A DNA stretch of 64,000 nucleotides from Iodidimonas nitroreducens (GTDB lineage: Bacteria > Pseudomonadota > Alphaproteobacteria > Sphingomonadales > Rhodothalassiaceae): the NCBI GenBank assembly GCA_000710935.1, contig BAYV01000009.1, positions 124,001-188,000 of the forward strand, read 5' to 3'. The stretch's first letter is position 1, and each line of letters begins with the position of its first letter. The position numbers were made by a program, and so were the translations under genes. The notes under the pieces were generated by a model. The model saw only the letters and a list, made by a program, of their open reading frames with translations. It ran no database searches and was not told where the DNA came from. Of this stretch, positions 1 to 10,945 are shown piece after piece.

Positions 1-1
1 C

Positions 2-565
2 ATGAACCATGATCAGATTCTCGACGATATTCTCCGCCGCGAAGGGGGCTTTGTGGATGATCCGGATGATCCCGGTGGCCCCACAAATCTTGGGATCACC
101 TTAAAAACACTGAGCGATTGGCGACAGGCCCCGGCCACTATTGATGATTTGCAGGCCTTGAGCCGGGATGAGGCCAAACAGATTTATGCGGCCCGCTATA
201 TCAAAGACCCGGGGCTGGACCGTCTGCCCCCGGCTGTGCAACCTATTTTAATCGATGCTGCCATTCATATGGGGCCAAGCGAGGCCATCCGGCTTTTGCA
301 AAGGGTGCTGAATGCGGTGAGCGGCCCCGCCATCGCGGAAGATGGCCTGATGGGCCCCTTGAGCCGGACGCGGGCGCAATCGGAATATGAACGCCTTGGC
401 CCGGCCTTTCTGGCAAGCCTGCTTGAAGAGCGCCGCCGTTTTTATTTTCGCCTCACCGCCCGACGCCCGGTTCTGGCAAAATTTTTGCGAGGATGGCTCA
501 ACAGATTGGCCGATTTCAACGTTGAAAAGAGCCTGTTGAACTCTCGCGAAAGGGGGCTGGCCTGA
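2..565 (+). CDS. GH108-type N-acetylmuramidase (GTA/phage endolysin)
   Basis: Peptidoglycan hydrolase of 187 residues. The N-terminus shows the glycoside hydrolase 108 signature: REGGF with its presumed catalytic Glu around residue 15, followed by DPGGPTNLGIT. A second half (about residues 95-170) resembles the peptidoglycan-binding part of the same family. There is no signal peptide, so export would need a holin, and the next gene encodes one, its ATG overlapping this stop (TGATG). In the Rhodobacter GTA, an endolysin and holin of these two families form a lysis pair encoded apart from the main GTA cluster; the match here is by family and order. The start lies at the window edge, so an upstream start cannot be excluded. 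Confidence 0.85.
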   Translation: MNHDQILDDILRREGGFVDDPDDPGGPTNLGITLKTLSDWRQAPATIDDLQALSRDEAKQIYAARYIKDPGLDRLPPAVQPILIDAAIHMGPSEAIRLLQRVLNAVSGPAIAEDGLMGPLSRTRAQSEYERLGPAFLASLLEERRRFYFRLTARRPVLAKFLRGWLNRLADFNVEKSLLNSRERGLA

Positions 566-975
566 TGCCCCTGCCCCTCATCACCGGGCTTGCCGATAAA
601 CTATTCGGCATTGTTGACAGCCTTGTCACCGACAAGGATCAGGCCGCCCTTTTAAAACACGAGCTCGACATGACCTTGTCAAAGCTCAATCTGGCGCAAA
701 TGGCTGTCAATGCTGAGGAAGCCAGGCACGCCTCGTTGTTTGTGGCGGGCTGGCGGCCTTTCATCGGCTGGGTGTGTGGCGCGGCTTTGGCATGGGAGTT
801 CATCGGCGCGCCGGTGGGGCAATGGGCGCTCACCGCAGCCGGTCTGGAACTGACCTATGCCCTGCCCCAAGTGGCATCGGGCGATTTGATGGAGTTGGTT
901 CTGGCGATGCTGGGCCTTGCAGGCTTGCGCAGCTATGAAAAGCGCGCGGGTGTTTCCCGAACCCGGATCAGATGA
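565..975 (+). CDS. GTA-type 3TM holin family protein
   Basis: Small 136-residue membrane protein matching the GTA_holin_3TM type: a soluble amphipathic N-terminus (about residues 1-50, including KDQAALLKHELD), the WRPFIGWVCGAALAWEF segment typical of the family, and further hydrophobic stretches around residues 85-105 and 108-125. It would form inner-membrane lesions that let the upstream endolysin reach peptidoglycan. The start codon shares one base with the endolysin stop, and AGGGGG lies just upstream, implying translational coupling. A bidirectional terminator follows. It could also be a phage remnant rather than a working GTA gene. Confidence 0.8.
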   Translation: MPLPLITGLADKLFGIVDSLVTDKDQAALLKHELDMTLSKLNLAQMAVNAEEARHASLFVAGWRPFIGWVCGAALAWEFIGAPVGQWALTAAGLELTYALPQVASGDLMELVLAMLGLAGLRSYEKRAGVSRTRIR

Positions 976-990
976 TCAGTGCCAAATAAA

Positions 991-1026
991 AAAGGATGCG
1001 GCTTTCACACCGCATCCTTTTTCTGA
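991..1026. terminator. Bidirectional terminator between holin and eno
   Basis: An 11-bp perfect stem AAAGGATGCGG/CCGCATCCTTT (991-1001 with 1010-1020) with an 8-nt loop. T-rich tails occur on both strands, so it can end the lysis pair on the plus strand and eno on the minus strand. Confidence 0.85.
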
Positions 1027-1054
1027 GCTTAACCTAACAAGCCCCTGTTTTTAA

Positions 1055-2377
<1,323 letters not shown>

Positions 2378-2428
2378 CTATCCCTACTCTGTTCAGGGCC
2401 TTTCGGGCAACTGCCTTGGCCACATGTT

Positions 2429-3292
2429 CTAAAGATTAAAGGCCGATTTCGCTGCTTTCGAGATCAATTTTCGTTCAGACGGATCAAGATCTTCATGGGT
2501 GGCTTCGGTGATGCCAAATCCGGCTTCAGCGGGCAGCAAAAAGCGCCTTTGCCCCGGCCCGATGATTTCCGGGATGATGGTAATGATCGGGGTTCGGCGC
2601 GCCTGCTGCATGGCTTCGGCCACCGTTTGGGCCCGCGATAGCTTCATCAGATTGAGCCGGGTGGGAAACATCAGGGGCCGTGTGCCCTGTTCCCATGCCT
2701 TGAGCAGATCCTGGGGCCGCCACCAATCAAGGTGAATATTTTCAATGCCATCCGATGATGGCCTTTGGCCTATGGGTGCGGGTGCCAGATAAAAGCGGGT
2801 ATCAAAGCGTTTTGGCGATAATTCCGGGGTGATCCAATGGGCAAAGGGCACCAGTTCATCGGGCCGAAACAAAAGTCCCGCCCGCCGAGCAAAAGCCGAT
2901 AATGTCAACCCCCCACCCTGCAAGGCATGGCGGTAGCGCTGGGCCAGATGCTGGCGTTTCACCTCGCTCAAACGCCCGGATTGCAGCCGGGCGCGCAAAA
3001 GGCCGGTTTCTTCAAAAAGCTCACGCAGGGCGGCCAGGCGAAAGGCATCATAAGGGCCCAAACGCCGGGCGCTTTTCCCTGCTGGGCGCTCGATATGCCT
3101 GATGAGGGCGGCGCTGGCATCGCCACGATCCACCCGCCCACCGGGGAATACCATCATCCCGCTGGCAAAGCGCATGGCACGGCTGCGCTCCACCATCAGA
3201 ACCTCAAGCCCAGCAATCCCATCGCGCACCAGTAAAAGCGATGCCGCCGGGGCCGCGCGCACAGGCTTGAAACCATGGGCCATAAGGCTCAT
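2429..3292 (-). CDS. Nudix hydrolase with split Nudix box
   Basis: 287-residue hydrolase of the Nudix superfamily, which cleaves nucleoside diphosphates linked to another moiety. The core REUxEExGU part of the Nudix box is clear (AALRELFEETGLL, about residues 87-99) and is preceded by FPGGRVDRGD. About 35 residues separate the GG from the RELFEE helix, longer than the canonical box, as in the NUDT19-like group that includes acyl-CoA diphosphatases. The substrate cannot be read from sequence. The start overlaps the dnaE stop (ATGA), so the two are probably cotranscribed. An internal ATG at 3283 is an alternative start. Confidence 0.8.
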   Translation of the reverse strand: MSLMAHGFKPVRAAPAASLLLVRDGIAGLEVLMVERSRAMRFASGMMVFPGGRVDRGDASAALIRHIERPAGKSARRLGPYDAFRLAALRELFEETGLLRARLQSGRLSEVKRQHLAQRYRHALQGGGLTLSAFARRAGLLFRPDELVPFAHWITPELSPKRFDTRFYLAPAPIGQRPSSDGIENIHLDWWRPQDLLKAWEQGTRPLMFPTRLNLMKLSRAQTVAEAMQQARRTPIITIIPEIIGPGQRRFLLPAEAGFGITEATHEDLDPSERKLISKAAKSAFNL

Positions 3293-6200
3293 GCGTTCAC
3301 CGCTTCCAAAACGCCATCAAGGCCTCCGAGGGCATCGATAAGAGCCGGGGTGACACGATAATATCCCGCCAGATCGATGGTGACATCCCCACCCCCGCTC
3401 AAAGGGACGATCAGGCTGATCCGGCCGCGACCCCCTTTGAAATGATCGGTCTGGCTTTTGATCTCCGGTAAAGGGCGGGCATCGCTGATCACGATATCGA
3501 GGACGGATTCCACCTGTTCGGCAATGGTTTCCAGCGAGATGATGGATTTCGCCGATAATCTGACCGCATCATCATCGGGCCGCCTGCGCACCTCGACATC
3601 AAGAACGACAGGGGCACCCTTTTCAGCCAGAATCCGGGCATTATCCAAGCCATCTTCAAACACCATCACCTCGAACCCGCCCGAAGCATCAGACAGGACA
3701 AACACCCCGAAGGGCCGGTTTTTAACCCGCGATCTCCGCTCTCCATAGCTTTCGATGGCCCCGGCCATCTTAACGGTCATGCCCGCATAATCGGGGCCGG
3801 AGGTGACTTCGGCGGCAGATTTCACCCGATAATGATGCAAGATGGTGGCATAGCTATCCAAAGGATGCGCCGACAGATAAAACCCCACCGCCGAAAGCTC
3901 TTTGGCCAGCAAGGTGGCGCTATCCCATGGCTTTACAGTGGGAAGCTTGGGGCGCTGATCAAGATCGGGGCTGCCATCCGCAGCCGCAAACAGGCTGGTC
4001 TGATTGCTTTTTTTCATCGCCATGGTGGCCTGGGCATGACGCATCAGAAAATCCGATGCCTCAACGATCCGCGCCCGATTGGATTCCAAGCCATCAAAAG
4101 CCCCGGCGGCGGCCAGATGATCGATCTGTCGACGATTGATCAGGCTGGGGTCCAAACGTTCGGCAAAATCATAAAGATCCGCATAAGGGCCATGGGCCGT
4201 GCGCTCGGCAATGATCTGCTCCATCGCCTTTTCCCCCACACCCTTGATGGCCGCCAAAGCATAGCGAATGCATAAGCCTGCTTTGGGATCACCGGCGGCA
4301 GGCGGTGGTGTATCCTTTTCCATTGGGGCCTTTTCCACCCGGAAATGAACGGCAGAGGCATTGACATCGGGGCGCAGCAGATCAATGCCCATTTTCACGA
4401 GTTCTTTTTTGAACATCCCAAGCTTGTCGGTATTGTTCATATCAAGGGTCATGGTAGCGGCCATGAACTCAACCGGAAAATTCGCCTTCAGATAGGCTGT
4501 GTGATAGGCGACAAGGGCATAAGCGGCGGCATGGGATTTATTGAACCCATAGCCTGCGAATTTTGCCAGAAGGTCGAAAATTTCATGGGCCTTTTCATCC
4601 GGCACAGCTTTTTCACGCGCGCCGCTGATGAAACGATCCCGCTGCTTATCCATTTCCGCAGCGATTTTCTTGCCCATCGCCCGGCGCAGCAGATCGGCTT
4701 CGCCCAGGCTATAGCCCGCCATCACCTGGGCGATCTGCATCACCTGTTCCTGATAGATCGCAATGCCATAGGTTTCTTCCAGAATATGGGCGATCATCGC
4801 ATGGGGATAGATCACCGCCTCCTTGCCATGCTTGCGGCTGATATAGGTGGGGATATTTTCCATAGGCCCAGGGCGATAAAGCGCCACGATAGCGATGATA
4901 TCCTCGAATTTATCGGGCTTCAGCCCCTTCAGCATCGCCCGCATCCCGGTCGATTCAAGCTGGAACACACCTGCGGTATCGCCATCGGCCAAAAGCGCGA
5001 AGGTTTTGGGATCATCAAGGGGCAAAGACGACAGATCGATGCGGATCCCCCGTTCGGCAATATAATGGATGGCATAATCAAGAACGGTAAGGGTTTTGAG
5101 CCCCAGAAAATCGAATTTCACAAGCCCCGCCTGTTCCACCCATTTCATATTGAATTGGGTGACCGGCATGGGCGAACGGGGATCGCGATAAAGCGGCACC
5201 AGTTCATCAAGGGGGCGATCGCCGATCACCACCCCGGCGGCATGGGTGGAGGCATGGCGATAAAGACCTTCAAGCTGCAAAGCCCGGTCGATCACCTGTG
5301 CAGTCAGGGGATCTTCGCGCCGGGCTTCCCGCAGGCGGGCCTCACCCGCAATCGCTTCGGCCAGGGTTTTGGGATCGGCGGGATTGTTCGGCACCAGCTT
5401 GCACAAACGATCGGTCACCGGATAGGGCTGTTGCATCACCCGGCCCACATCGCGCAAAACTGCCCGCGCCTGTAATTTCCCAAAGGTGATGATCTGGGCC
5501 ACCTGATCAAAGCCGTATTTATCCTGAACATAGCGGATGACTTTTTCCCGCTTGTCCTGACAGAAATCGACATCGAAATCGGGCATGGAAACCCGTTCGG
5601 GATTGAGAAACCGCTCAAACAGCAAGGAAAAACGCAAGGGATCAAGATCGGTGATCCGCAAAGCCCAGGCCACCAAAGACCCGGCCCCCGATCCACGCCC
5701 CGGCCCCACCGGAATGCCATGATTCTTCGCCCATTTGATGAAATCGGAAACGATCAGAAAATAGCCCGGAAAGCCCATATCATTGATGACGCCAAGCTCA
5801 TAATTCAGACGTTCATGATAGGGCTTTGCCTTTTCCAATTGAGCGGCTTCATTGTCTTGTGCGAGATAGACCGCCTGATCGAGCCGCTCCAGCAGGCCCG
5901 CTTGCGCCTCATTGCGCAAGAGTTCGGCCTCAGAAAGGCCCGTATGGGAAGCAAAATTGGGCAGGATCGGCGCCACAATATCAAGCTTATAAGCGCAGCG
6001 CTTGGCGATGATCAGGCTATTGTCGATGGCTTCGGGCAGATCGGCAAATAAAGCCCGCATCCGGGCCGCCGATTTAAAACCATGCTCGGGCGTCAGCCGC
6101 CGCCGTTCGGGTGTCTCGACATAGGTGCCTTGGGCAATGCACAAAAGCGCATCATGGGCTTCATACATTTTTTCATCGGGAAAAAAGCATTGATTGGTGG

Positions 6201-6819
6201 CGATCAGCGGAAGATCGCGGGCATAGGCCTGATCCAGAAAAACAGGCTCGGTCGTCTTTTCCTGGGGCAGGCCATGGCGTTGCAGCTCGATATAAAGGCG
6301 GCCGGGAAAAAGCCCTGTCAGATCATCAAGAAGGGCATTGGCTTTATCCATCTGGCCATCATGGATCAAATGGCCTAAGGGTCCAAAAGCGCCGCCGGTA
6401 AAGGCGATCAGGCCATCGCTGCGGCCCGGTTCCTTCAAGGCTTCAAGGGTGATATGGGCCGGTTCATAGCCATCGCTTTCCAGATGCGCTTTTGATACCA
6501 GCTTCATCAGATTGCCATAGCCGATCTTGTTTTTCGCCAATAAAACAATGGATTGTGGATCGGGTTTGCGGCCATTGGACGGCCCCGCCTGATAGGGATT
6601 GAGCAGCGGTAAGGTCACCCCGATGATCGGCTGCACACCGGCAGCGGCCATGGTTTGAGAAAATTCAAGGGCACCGAATAAATTGGCGGTATCGGTGATG
6701 GCCACAGCAGGCATCCCCTCAGCCTTGCACAAGCTGGCCAAATCCTTGATATGGATCGCCCCTTCCAGCAGGGAATAGGCCGAATGCACTCTTAAATGAA
6801 CGAAATCCGCACAGGCCAT
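3289..6819 (-). CDS. dnaE: DNA polymerase III alpha subunit
   Basis: Catalytic subunit of the replicative polymerase. It begins with the PHP domain (HLRVHSAYSLLEGA near the N-terminus), then the C-family polymerase core with the PDFDVDF catalytic Asp motif and the preceding GPGRGSGAGSLVAW loop, the GYGFNKSHAAAYA region, helix-hairpin-helix and a C-terminal OB-fold region. I choose ATG at 6819 (1176 residues) because AAAGGCGGG sits upstream; the in-frame TTG at 6849 lies inside the preceding DUF1761 gene. The Nudix gene overlaps its stop codon. Length and motifs are normal for a Gram-negative DnaE1. Confidence 0.96.
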   Translation of the reverse strand: MACADFVHLRVHSAYSLLEGAIHIKDLASLCKAEGMPAVAITDTANLFGALEFSQTMAAAGVQPIIGVTLPLLNPYQAGPSNGRKPDPQSIVLLAKNKIGYGNLMKLVSKAHLESDGYEPAHITLEALKEPGRSDGLIAFTGGAFGPLGHLIHDGQMDKANALLDDLTGLFPGRLYIELQRHGLPQEKTTEPVFLDQAYARDLPLIATNQCFFPDEKMYEAHDALLCIAQGTYVETPERRRLTPEHGFKSAARMRALFADLPEAIDNSLIIAKRCAYKLDIVAPILPNFASHTGLSEAELLRNEAQAGLLERLDQAVYLAQDNEAAQLEKAKPYHERLNYELGVINDMGFPGYFLIVSDFIKWAKNHGIPVGPGRGSGAGSLVAWALRITDLDPLRFSLLFERFLNPERVSMPDFDVDFCQDKREKVIRYVQDKYGFDQVAQIITFGKLQARAVLRDVGRVMQQPYPVTDRLCKLVPNNPADPKTLAEAIAGEARLREARREDPLTAQVIDRALQLEGLYRHASTHAAGVVIGDRPLDELVPLYRDPRSPMPVTQFNMKWVEQAGLVKFDFLGLKTLTVLDYAIHYIAERGIRIDLSSLPLDDPKTFALLADGDTAGVFQLESTGMRAMLKGLKPDKFEDIIAIVALYRPGPMENIPTYISRKHGKEAVIYPHAMIAHILEETYGIAIYQEQVMQIAQVMAGYSLGEADLLRRAMGKKIAAEMDKQRDRFISGAREKAVPDEKAHEIFDLLAKFAGYGFNKSHAAAYALVAYHTAYLKANFPVEFMAATMTLDMNNTDKLGMFKKELVKMGIDLLRPDVNASAVHFRVEKAPMEKDTPPPAAGDPKAGLCIRYALAAIKGVGEKAMEQIIAERTAHGPYADLYDFAERLDPSLINRRQIDHLAAAGAFDGLESNRARIVEASDFLMRHAQATMAMKKSNQTSLFAAADGSPDLDQRPKLPTVKPWDSATLLAKELSAVGFYLSAHPLDSYATILHHYRVKSAAEVTSGPDYAGMTVKMAGAIESYGERRSRVKNRPFGVFVLSDASGGFEVMVFEDGLDNARILAEKGAPVVLDVEVRRRPDDDAVRLSAKSIISLETIAEQVESVLDIVISDARPLPEIKSQTDHFKGGRGRISLIVPLSGGGDVTIDLAGYYRVTPALIDALGGLDGVLEAVNA

Positions 6820-6835
6820 CAGCTTCAACCCGCCT

Positions 6836-7246
6836 TTATTTCCAGCCAACGATCACGGCACCCATGATCATCATCGCCAGCACCGGCATGCCTTCATTGA
6901 TGGCAAAAAGCCGGATCGATCTATTTTCAAACACATAAACCGGTAAAGCCGCAGGCACCGAAATCATCAGGCTGACAAAAAGCCCCATCAGCGCCCCCAT
7001 AAACCAATGGGTGATCCCCAGCAAATGCGCCAGCAAAGCCAGCCCCAAAGCCAGAATGAGCGCCGCCAAAAACGCATAGAGCAAGGCCGGAAACATCCCG
7101 CGCTGCTCGATATCTTCGGCACCAAAGCGGTTCTCATCCATCCAGCGCCGCCCCAAAGCCAGCGGCGAATACCACATCGCAGCCACCCCCATATAGATGA
7201 TCGCCGCAATGGCAATGGCCGGATAATTTAATTGAAACAAGATCAT
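6836..7246 (-). CDS. DUF1761 family membrane protein
   Basis: About 136 residues with four predicted membrane segments. It has the DUF1761 pattern: an N-terminal helix ending in GVAAMWYSPLALGRRWM, a second helix rich in Ala/Leu (ALLYAFLAALILALGLAL), then a third and a fourth near the C-terminus (VLAMMIMGAVIVGW). Function is unknown. I favour ATG at 7246, with GGGAG just upstream, over the TTG at 7267. It lies between lolD and dnaE on the same strand, 17 nt ahead of dnaE, so the two may share a transcript. Confidence 0.75.
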   Translation of the reverse strand: MILFQLNYPAIAIAAIIYMGVAAMWYSPLALGRRWMDENRFGAEDIEQRGMFPALLYAFLAALILALGLALLAHLLGITHWFMGALMGLFVSLMISVPAALPVYVFENRSIRLFAINEGMPVLAMMIMGAVIVGWK

Positions 7247-7342
7247 GATGGATGCTCCCACTTGCAAAAGGATGGTTCTTTATACGCGCTGGGGCTACAC
7301 AAGAGAAGGAAAACACAAAACCCTTCGCTTGCATTCGGGGCA

Positions 7343-8020
7343 TCAATCCGTGATCAAACGCCCTTCACGCAGGGTAAGAATGCGATCCATCCGCCCGGCC
7401 AGACCGGGATTATGGGTTGCCACCAAAGCCGCCAATCCCTGTTCCCGGGCAACATCCACCAATTCGTTCATTACCCGCCCGGCGGTCGATTCATCCAGAT
7501 TGCCGGTGGGTTCATCGGCCAGCAAAACCGCCGGTTTATTGGCCAAGGCGCGGGCGATGGCCACACGCTGCTGCTCGCCGCCCGAAAGCTGCCCGGGGCG
7601 GTGATGCAAACGATCCGCCAAGCCTAAGCGGCTGAGACTTTCGGTTGCCCGGGCTTCGGCCTGCGGCTTGGGCACCCCGGCAATGGTGAGGGGCATGGCG
7701 ACATTTTCAAGGGCGGAAAATTCCGGCAAAAGATGATGAAACTGATAGACAAAGCCCAGCTTTCCAAGCCGTAGCTTCGTGCGCTCCCGCTCGGATGCGG
7801 CGGCGCAGGGCGTGCCTTCGATCCACACTTCGCCCGAGGTGGGGCGTTCCAGCAAGCCCGCGCTGTGCAAAAGGGTGGATTTGCCGGCCCCGCTCTGCCC
7901 CATCAGCCCAACGATCTCACCGGGTTCGACAGACAGGCTGACATCATGCAGAACCTCAAGGCTGCGCGGCCCCTGACGATAGATTTTTGTGAGCGCGACG
8001 ATGGCGATGGCGGCGGTCAT
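7343..8020 (-). CDS. lolD: Lipoprotein-releasing ABC transporter ATPase
   Basis: 225-residue ATPase that powers release of outer-membrane lipoproteins from the inner membrane to the LolA chaperone. Walker A is GQSGAGKST, the signature is LSGGEQQRVAIARAL, and Walker B VLLADEPTGNLD follows directly. The family of MacB/FtsE/LolD-type ATPases shares these motifs; the LolD assignment rests on the adjacent lolC, whose stop codon it overlaps (ATGA). GAGG precedes the ATG within the end of lolC. Confidence 0.93.
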   Translation of the reverse strand: MTAAIAIVALTKIYRQGPRSLEVLHDVSLSVEPGEIVGLMGQSGAGKSTLLHSAGLLERPTSGEVWIEGTPCAAASERERTKLRLGKLGFVYQFHHLLPEFSALENVAMPLTIAGVPKPQAEARATESLSRLGLADRLHHRPGQLSGGEQQRVAIARALANKPAVLLADEPTGNLDESTAGRVMNELVDVAREQGLAALVATHNPGLAGRMDRILTLREGRLITD

Positions 8021-9261
8021 TCATACCTCAAAACATCAACGGGATCGAGACGCGCCGCCCGCAAGGACGGGGGCAAGGTGGCGAGAAAAGACAGTATCAG
8101 CGCCATGGAAACGATGATCACCACTTCCACAGGATCGACGAGCGCCGGAATTTCCGACAGGAACCGCACCTCGGCATTCCACAGATCGGTTCCCGTGAAG
8201 GCTTCGAGCACAGATTTGATCGCCTCGATATTGAGGCAGAACAGCACCCCGATAATGACCCCCAAAGCCGTGCCCACCACCCCCACGCTCGCGCCCGATA
8301 TGATGAAAATCCGCATGATCGAACCCTGGCTCGCCCCCATGGTGCGCAGGATCGCCACATCCCGGGCCTTGTCTTTCACCAGCATGATCAGGCTGGAAAT
8401 GATATTGAAGGCCGCCACCACGATGATCAGGGTGAGGATCAAAAACATCACATTGCGCTCCACATCAAGCGCCGACACAAGGCTTTGATTGGTTTGCCGC
8501 CAAGTGGTCACATAGCTCATCGCGCCTGCCGCCTGATCGATGGGGGCAAGATAGCGCTCCACATCTTCAGGACGTTCCACCATCACCTCGATATTGGTGA
8601 CCGCATTGCCATAGCGAAAAAATGTCTGGGCTTCGGCTAAGGGCATGCCGATAAACAGATTATCAAAATCATAGATCCCCACATCAAGGGTGGCCGCCAC
8701 CTCAAAGGCGATCCCCCGGGGCAAGGAGCCAAAGGGCGTGGCGGTAAAGCTTGGGGCGATCAGCGTCACTTCGTCACCGGCATCAACGCCTAAGCTGCGG
8801 GCCAGACGATAGCCCATGACGATGGTGCGTTCAAAATCAAGACGCTGCAAATTTCCGCTGCGAATGGTCATGCCATCGAGCTTCGAGAAATCGAGGTCTT
8901 CATCAGGCAGGCCGCGCACAAAAGCGCCCGAAGCCCGGCCATCCTTGATCGCCATCACCTGTGCATGAATATAGGGCGAGGCTGATACCACCCCATCCAC
9001 CTTGCGAATGGCTGCGCTGATGGCCCCATAATCAACGATTTCATTGGCCACGCCGGAAACGATGACATGGCCATTAAAGCCCAGAAGCTTCGAGACCAAT
9101 TCGGCACGAAAGCCATTCATCACCGACATCACGATGATCAGGGTCGCCACCCCCAGCATGATCCCCAAAAAAGAGAAAATGGCAATCAGCGAGATAAACC
9201 CATCCGAACGGCGTGCGCGCAGATAGCGCATCGCCACCGACCATTCAAAGCGCGAAATCAA
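8017..9261 (-). CDS. lolC: Lipoprotein-releasing system permease LolC/LolE
   Basis: 414-residue inner-membrane permease partner of LolD. It has an N-terminal cytoplasmic tail with RYLRARRSDGFIS, a first membrane helix (SLIAIFSFLGIMLGVATLIIV), the MSVMNGFRAEL motif of LolC/E, a large periplasmic domain (about residues 50-265), and three C-terminal helices in the FtsX-like domain. A single gene rather than separate lolC and lolE is usual in alphaproteobacteria. The TTG at 9261 has AAGGATGA upstream and gives the usual N-terminal length; ATG at 9231 would remove ten residues. It lies 6 nt after proS and overlaps lolD. Confidence 0.92.
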   Translation of the reverse strand: MISRFEWSVAMRYLRARRSDGFISLIAIFSFLGIMLGVATLIIVMSVMNGFRAELVSKLLGFNGHVIVSGVANEIVDYGAISAAIRKVDGVVSASPYIHAQVMAIKDGRASGAFVRGLPDEDLDFSKLDGMTIRSGNLQRLDFERTIVMGYRLARSLGVDAGDEVTLIAPSFTATPFGSLPRGIAFEVAATLDVGIYDFDNLFIGMPLAEAQTFFRYGNAVTNIEVMVERPEDVERYLAPIDQAAGAMSYVTTWRQTNQSLVSALDVERNVMFLILTLIIVVAAFNIISSLIMLVKDKARDVAILRTMGASQGSIMRIFIISGASVGVVGTALGVIIGVLFCLNIEAIKSVLEAFTGTDLWNAEVRFLSEIPALVDPVEVVIIVSMALILSFLATLPPSLRAARLDPVDVLRYE

Positions 9262-9267
9262 AAGACT

Positions 9268-10593
9268 TCATCCTTTTCCACCCGCCAGCTTGGCAAAAGC
9301 GGCTTCGGCTGTCAGTTCTTCGCGTTCGCCGGTGGCCCGGTTTTTCAGTTCCACTACCCCGGCTTTCAGCCCGCGCGGCCCCAGCATCACCTGCCATGGC
9401 AAACCGATCAGATCCATCTTGGCGAATTTGCCACCCGCCCGTTCGGCGCTATCATCATAAAGAACATCAACACCCGCGCGGCCCAGCTTGTCATAAAGAT
9501 CATCGCAGGCGGCAGCGCAGGCCGGATCATCGCCGCGCAGATTAATCAGTCCCACCCGCCAAGGGGCCACGCTTTCAGGCCAGATGATGCCATTATCATC
9601 ATGGCTGGCTTCGATGATCGCCCCCACCAGCCTTGATACCCCAATGCCATAAGAGCCCATATGCACGGTGATCTTCTCGCCATCCGCGCCCTGCACCACA
9701 GCCCCCATGGGTTCAGAATATTTGGTGCCGAAATAGAAAATATGGCCCACCTCGATCCCCCGACCGGTCATGAGCATATGATCAGCAGGCACATTCTGGC
9801 CTTTGGGATCATGCATTTCCTCGGTCGCGGCATAAAGGCTGGTCCAATGATCGACGATGGGCTGCAGATCGCCATCATAATCAATGTCTTCGCCTGGAAT
9901 TTCAAAGCGGTTGAAAGCATGATCATAAAAAACCGCACTTTCCCCGGTGGGGGCCAGCACGATGAATTCATGGCTCAGATCGCCACCAATAGGGCCGGTA
10001 TCGGCGCGCATGGGGATGGCCCGCACGCCAAGGCGGGCAAAGGTGCGCAGATAGGCGACAAACATCCGGTTATAGGAACGCCGCGCCGCCGCCTCATCCA
10101 GATCGAAGGAATAATTATCCTTCATCAGAAATTCACGACCCCGCATGACCCCGAAACGCGGGCGGATTTCATCGCGGAATTTCCACTGGATCTGATAAAG
10201 ATTGCGCGGCAGATCCTTATAGCTTTTGATCGAATTGCGGAAAATATCGGTCACCTGCTCTTCATGGGTGGGACCAAAAAGCATTTCCCGCTCATGGCGA
10301 TCAACGATCCGCAACATTTCAGGGCCATAGGCATCATAGCGGCCCGATTGCCGCCACAAATCAGCCTGCTGCACGCTGGGCATCAGCACTTCCTGAGCGC
10401 CGGCGCGATCCTGTTCTTCGCGCACGATCCGTTCCACATTGCGAAGCACCCGCAACCCCATGGGCAGCCAGCTATAGATCCCGGCCGCCGCCTGACGGAT
10501 CATGCCGCTTCGCAACATAAGCCGGTGGGAAATGATTTGGGCTTCAGCCGGCGTTTCTTTCATTACCGGCAGAAAAAGTTTTGACAGGCGCAT
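9268..10593 (-). CDS. proS: Prolyl-tRNA synthetase (short form)
   Basis: Class II aminoacyl-tRNA synthetase that charges tRNA-Pro. Visible are the motif 1 region [21 protein letters not shown], the [10 protein letters not shown] motif, motif 2 [16 protein letters not shown], the [16 protein letters not shown] region and a C-terminal anticodon-binding domain. At 441 residues it lacks the roughly 180-residue editing insertion of the E. coli enzyme, as is usual in alphaproteobacteria. ATG at 10593 starts the family-conserved MRLSKLFLP; the longer in-frame extension to 10728 is not family-like. It heads a proS-lolC-lolD block. Confidence 0.95.
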   Translation of the reverse strand: MRLSKLFLPVMKETPAEAQIISHRLMLRSGMIRQAAAGIYSWLPMGLRVLRNVERIVREEQDRAGAQEVLMPSVQQADLWRQSGRYDAYGPEMLRIVDRHEREMLFGPTHEEQVTDIFRNSIKSYKDLPRNLYQIQWKFRDEIRPRFGVMRGREFLMKDNYSFDLDEAAARRSYNRMFVAYLRTFARLGVRAIPMRADTGPIGGDLSHEFIVLAPTGESAVFYDHAFNRFEIPGEDIDYDGDLQPIVDHWTSLYAATEEMHDPKGQNVPADHMLMTGRGIEVGHIFYFGTKYSEPMGAVVQGADGEKITVHMGSYGIGVSRLVGAIIEASHDDNGIIWPESVAPWRVGLINLRGDDPACAAACDDLYDKLGRAGVDVLYDDSAERAGGKFAKMDLIGLPWQVMLGPRGLKAGVVELKNRATGEREELTAEAAFAKLAGGKG

Positions 10594-10754
10594 GAGCAGC
10601 GAATCTTTCTGACATAAAGTGTGGAAGGCAACCGATAACGGTTTATCTTCCTTTTGCCAAACACAATGGACCCAAGGCAAATGCATTCTGATGCGCAATG
10701 ACGCAATATCCGAATAAAAATGTGGCATATCGGCAACAGCGACTGAAAAGATGG

Positions 10755-10925
10755 GCCATCAATCGGCTTTTCGGGTCCGAGACAGGTGACAGGGCAAGGC
10801 CTGCTGCGTAACGTTCATCTCGTCGCGTAAGAGGCTTTTAAAAGCTGCGGCGCGGACCAAGTTCAGGGAGGGGAAAACTCTGAATATGAAAATAAAGTCG
10901 CCACCAGAAGGCTGACAGTTTTACG
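10755..10925 (+). ncRNA. ssrS: Candidate 6S RNA
   Basis: An orfless stretch that can fold like 6S RNA, the RNA-polymerase-binding regulator. A closing stem TCGGCTTTT (10763-10771) pairs, with G-U pairs, to GAAGGCTGA (10907-10915). An inner stem GGTCCG (10774-10779) pairs to CGGACC (10853-10858). A side hairpin TTCAG/CTGAA (10862-10866 with 10880-10884) sits where 6S RNAs carry a small hairpin in the 3' arm of the central bubble. The segment GAGGCTTTTAAAAGCTGCG resembles the E. coli 6S apical region as I remember it. A plus-strand terminator follows 20 nt later. Ends are approximate; a covariance-model search would decide. Confidence 0.5.
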
Positions 10926-10945
10926 GTTTCACAGCCGGATATAAT

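Noticed and set aside
4345-5475. Long plus-strand frame antisense to dnaE
   Set aside because: It is exactly antisense to conserved polymerase sequence and has a His/Gly/Ile-rich composition that reflects the GAT/ATC and GCC/GGC codon bias of the real gene.
10594-10728. Longer N-terminus for proS
   Set aside because: The extra 45 residues do not resemble ProRS; the family start MRLSKLFLP is at 10593.
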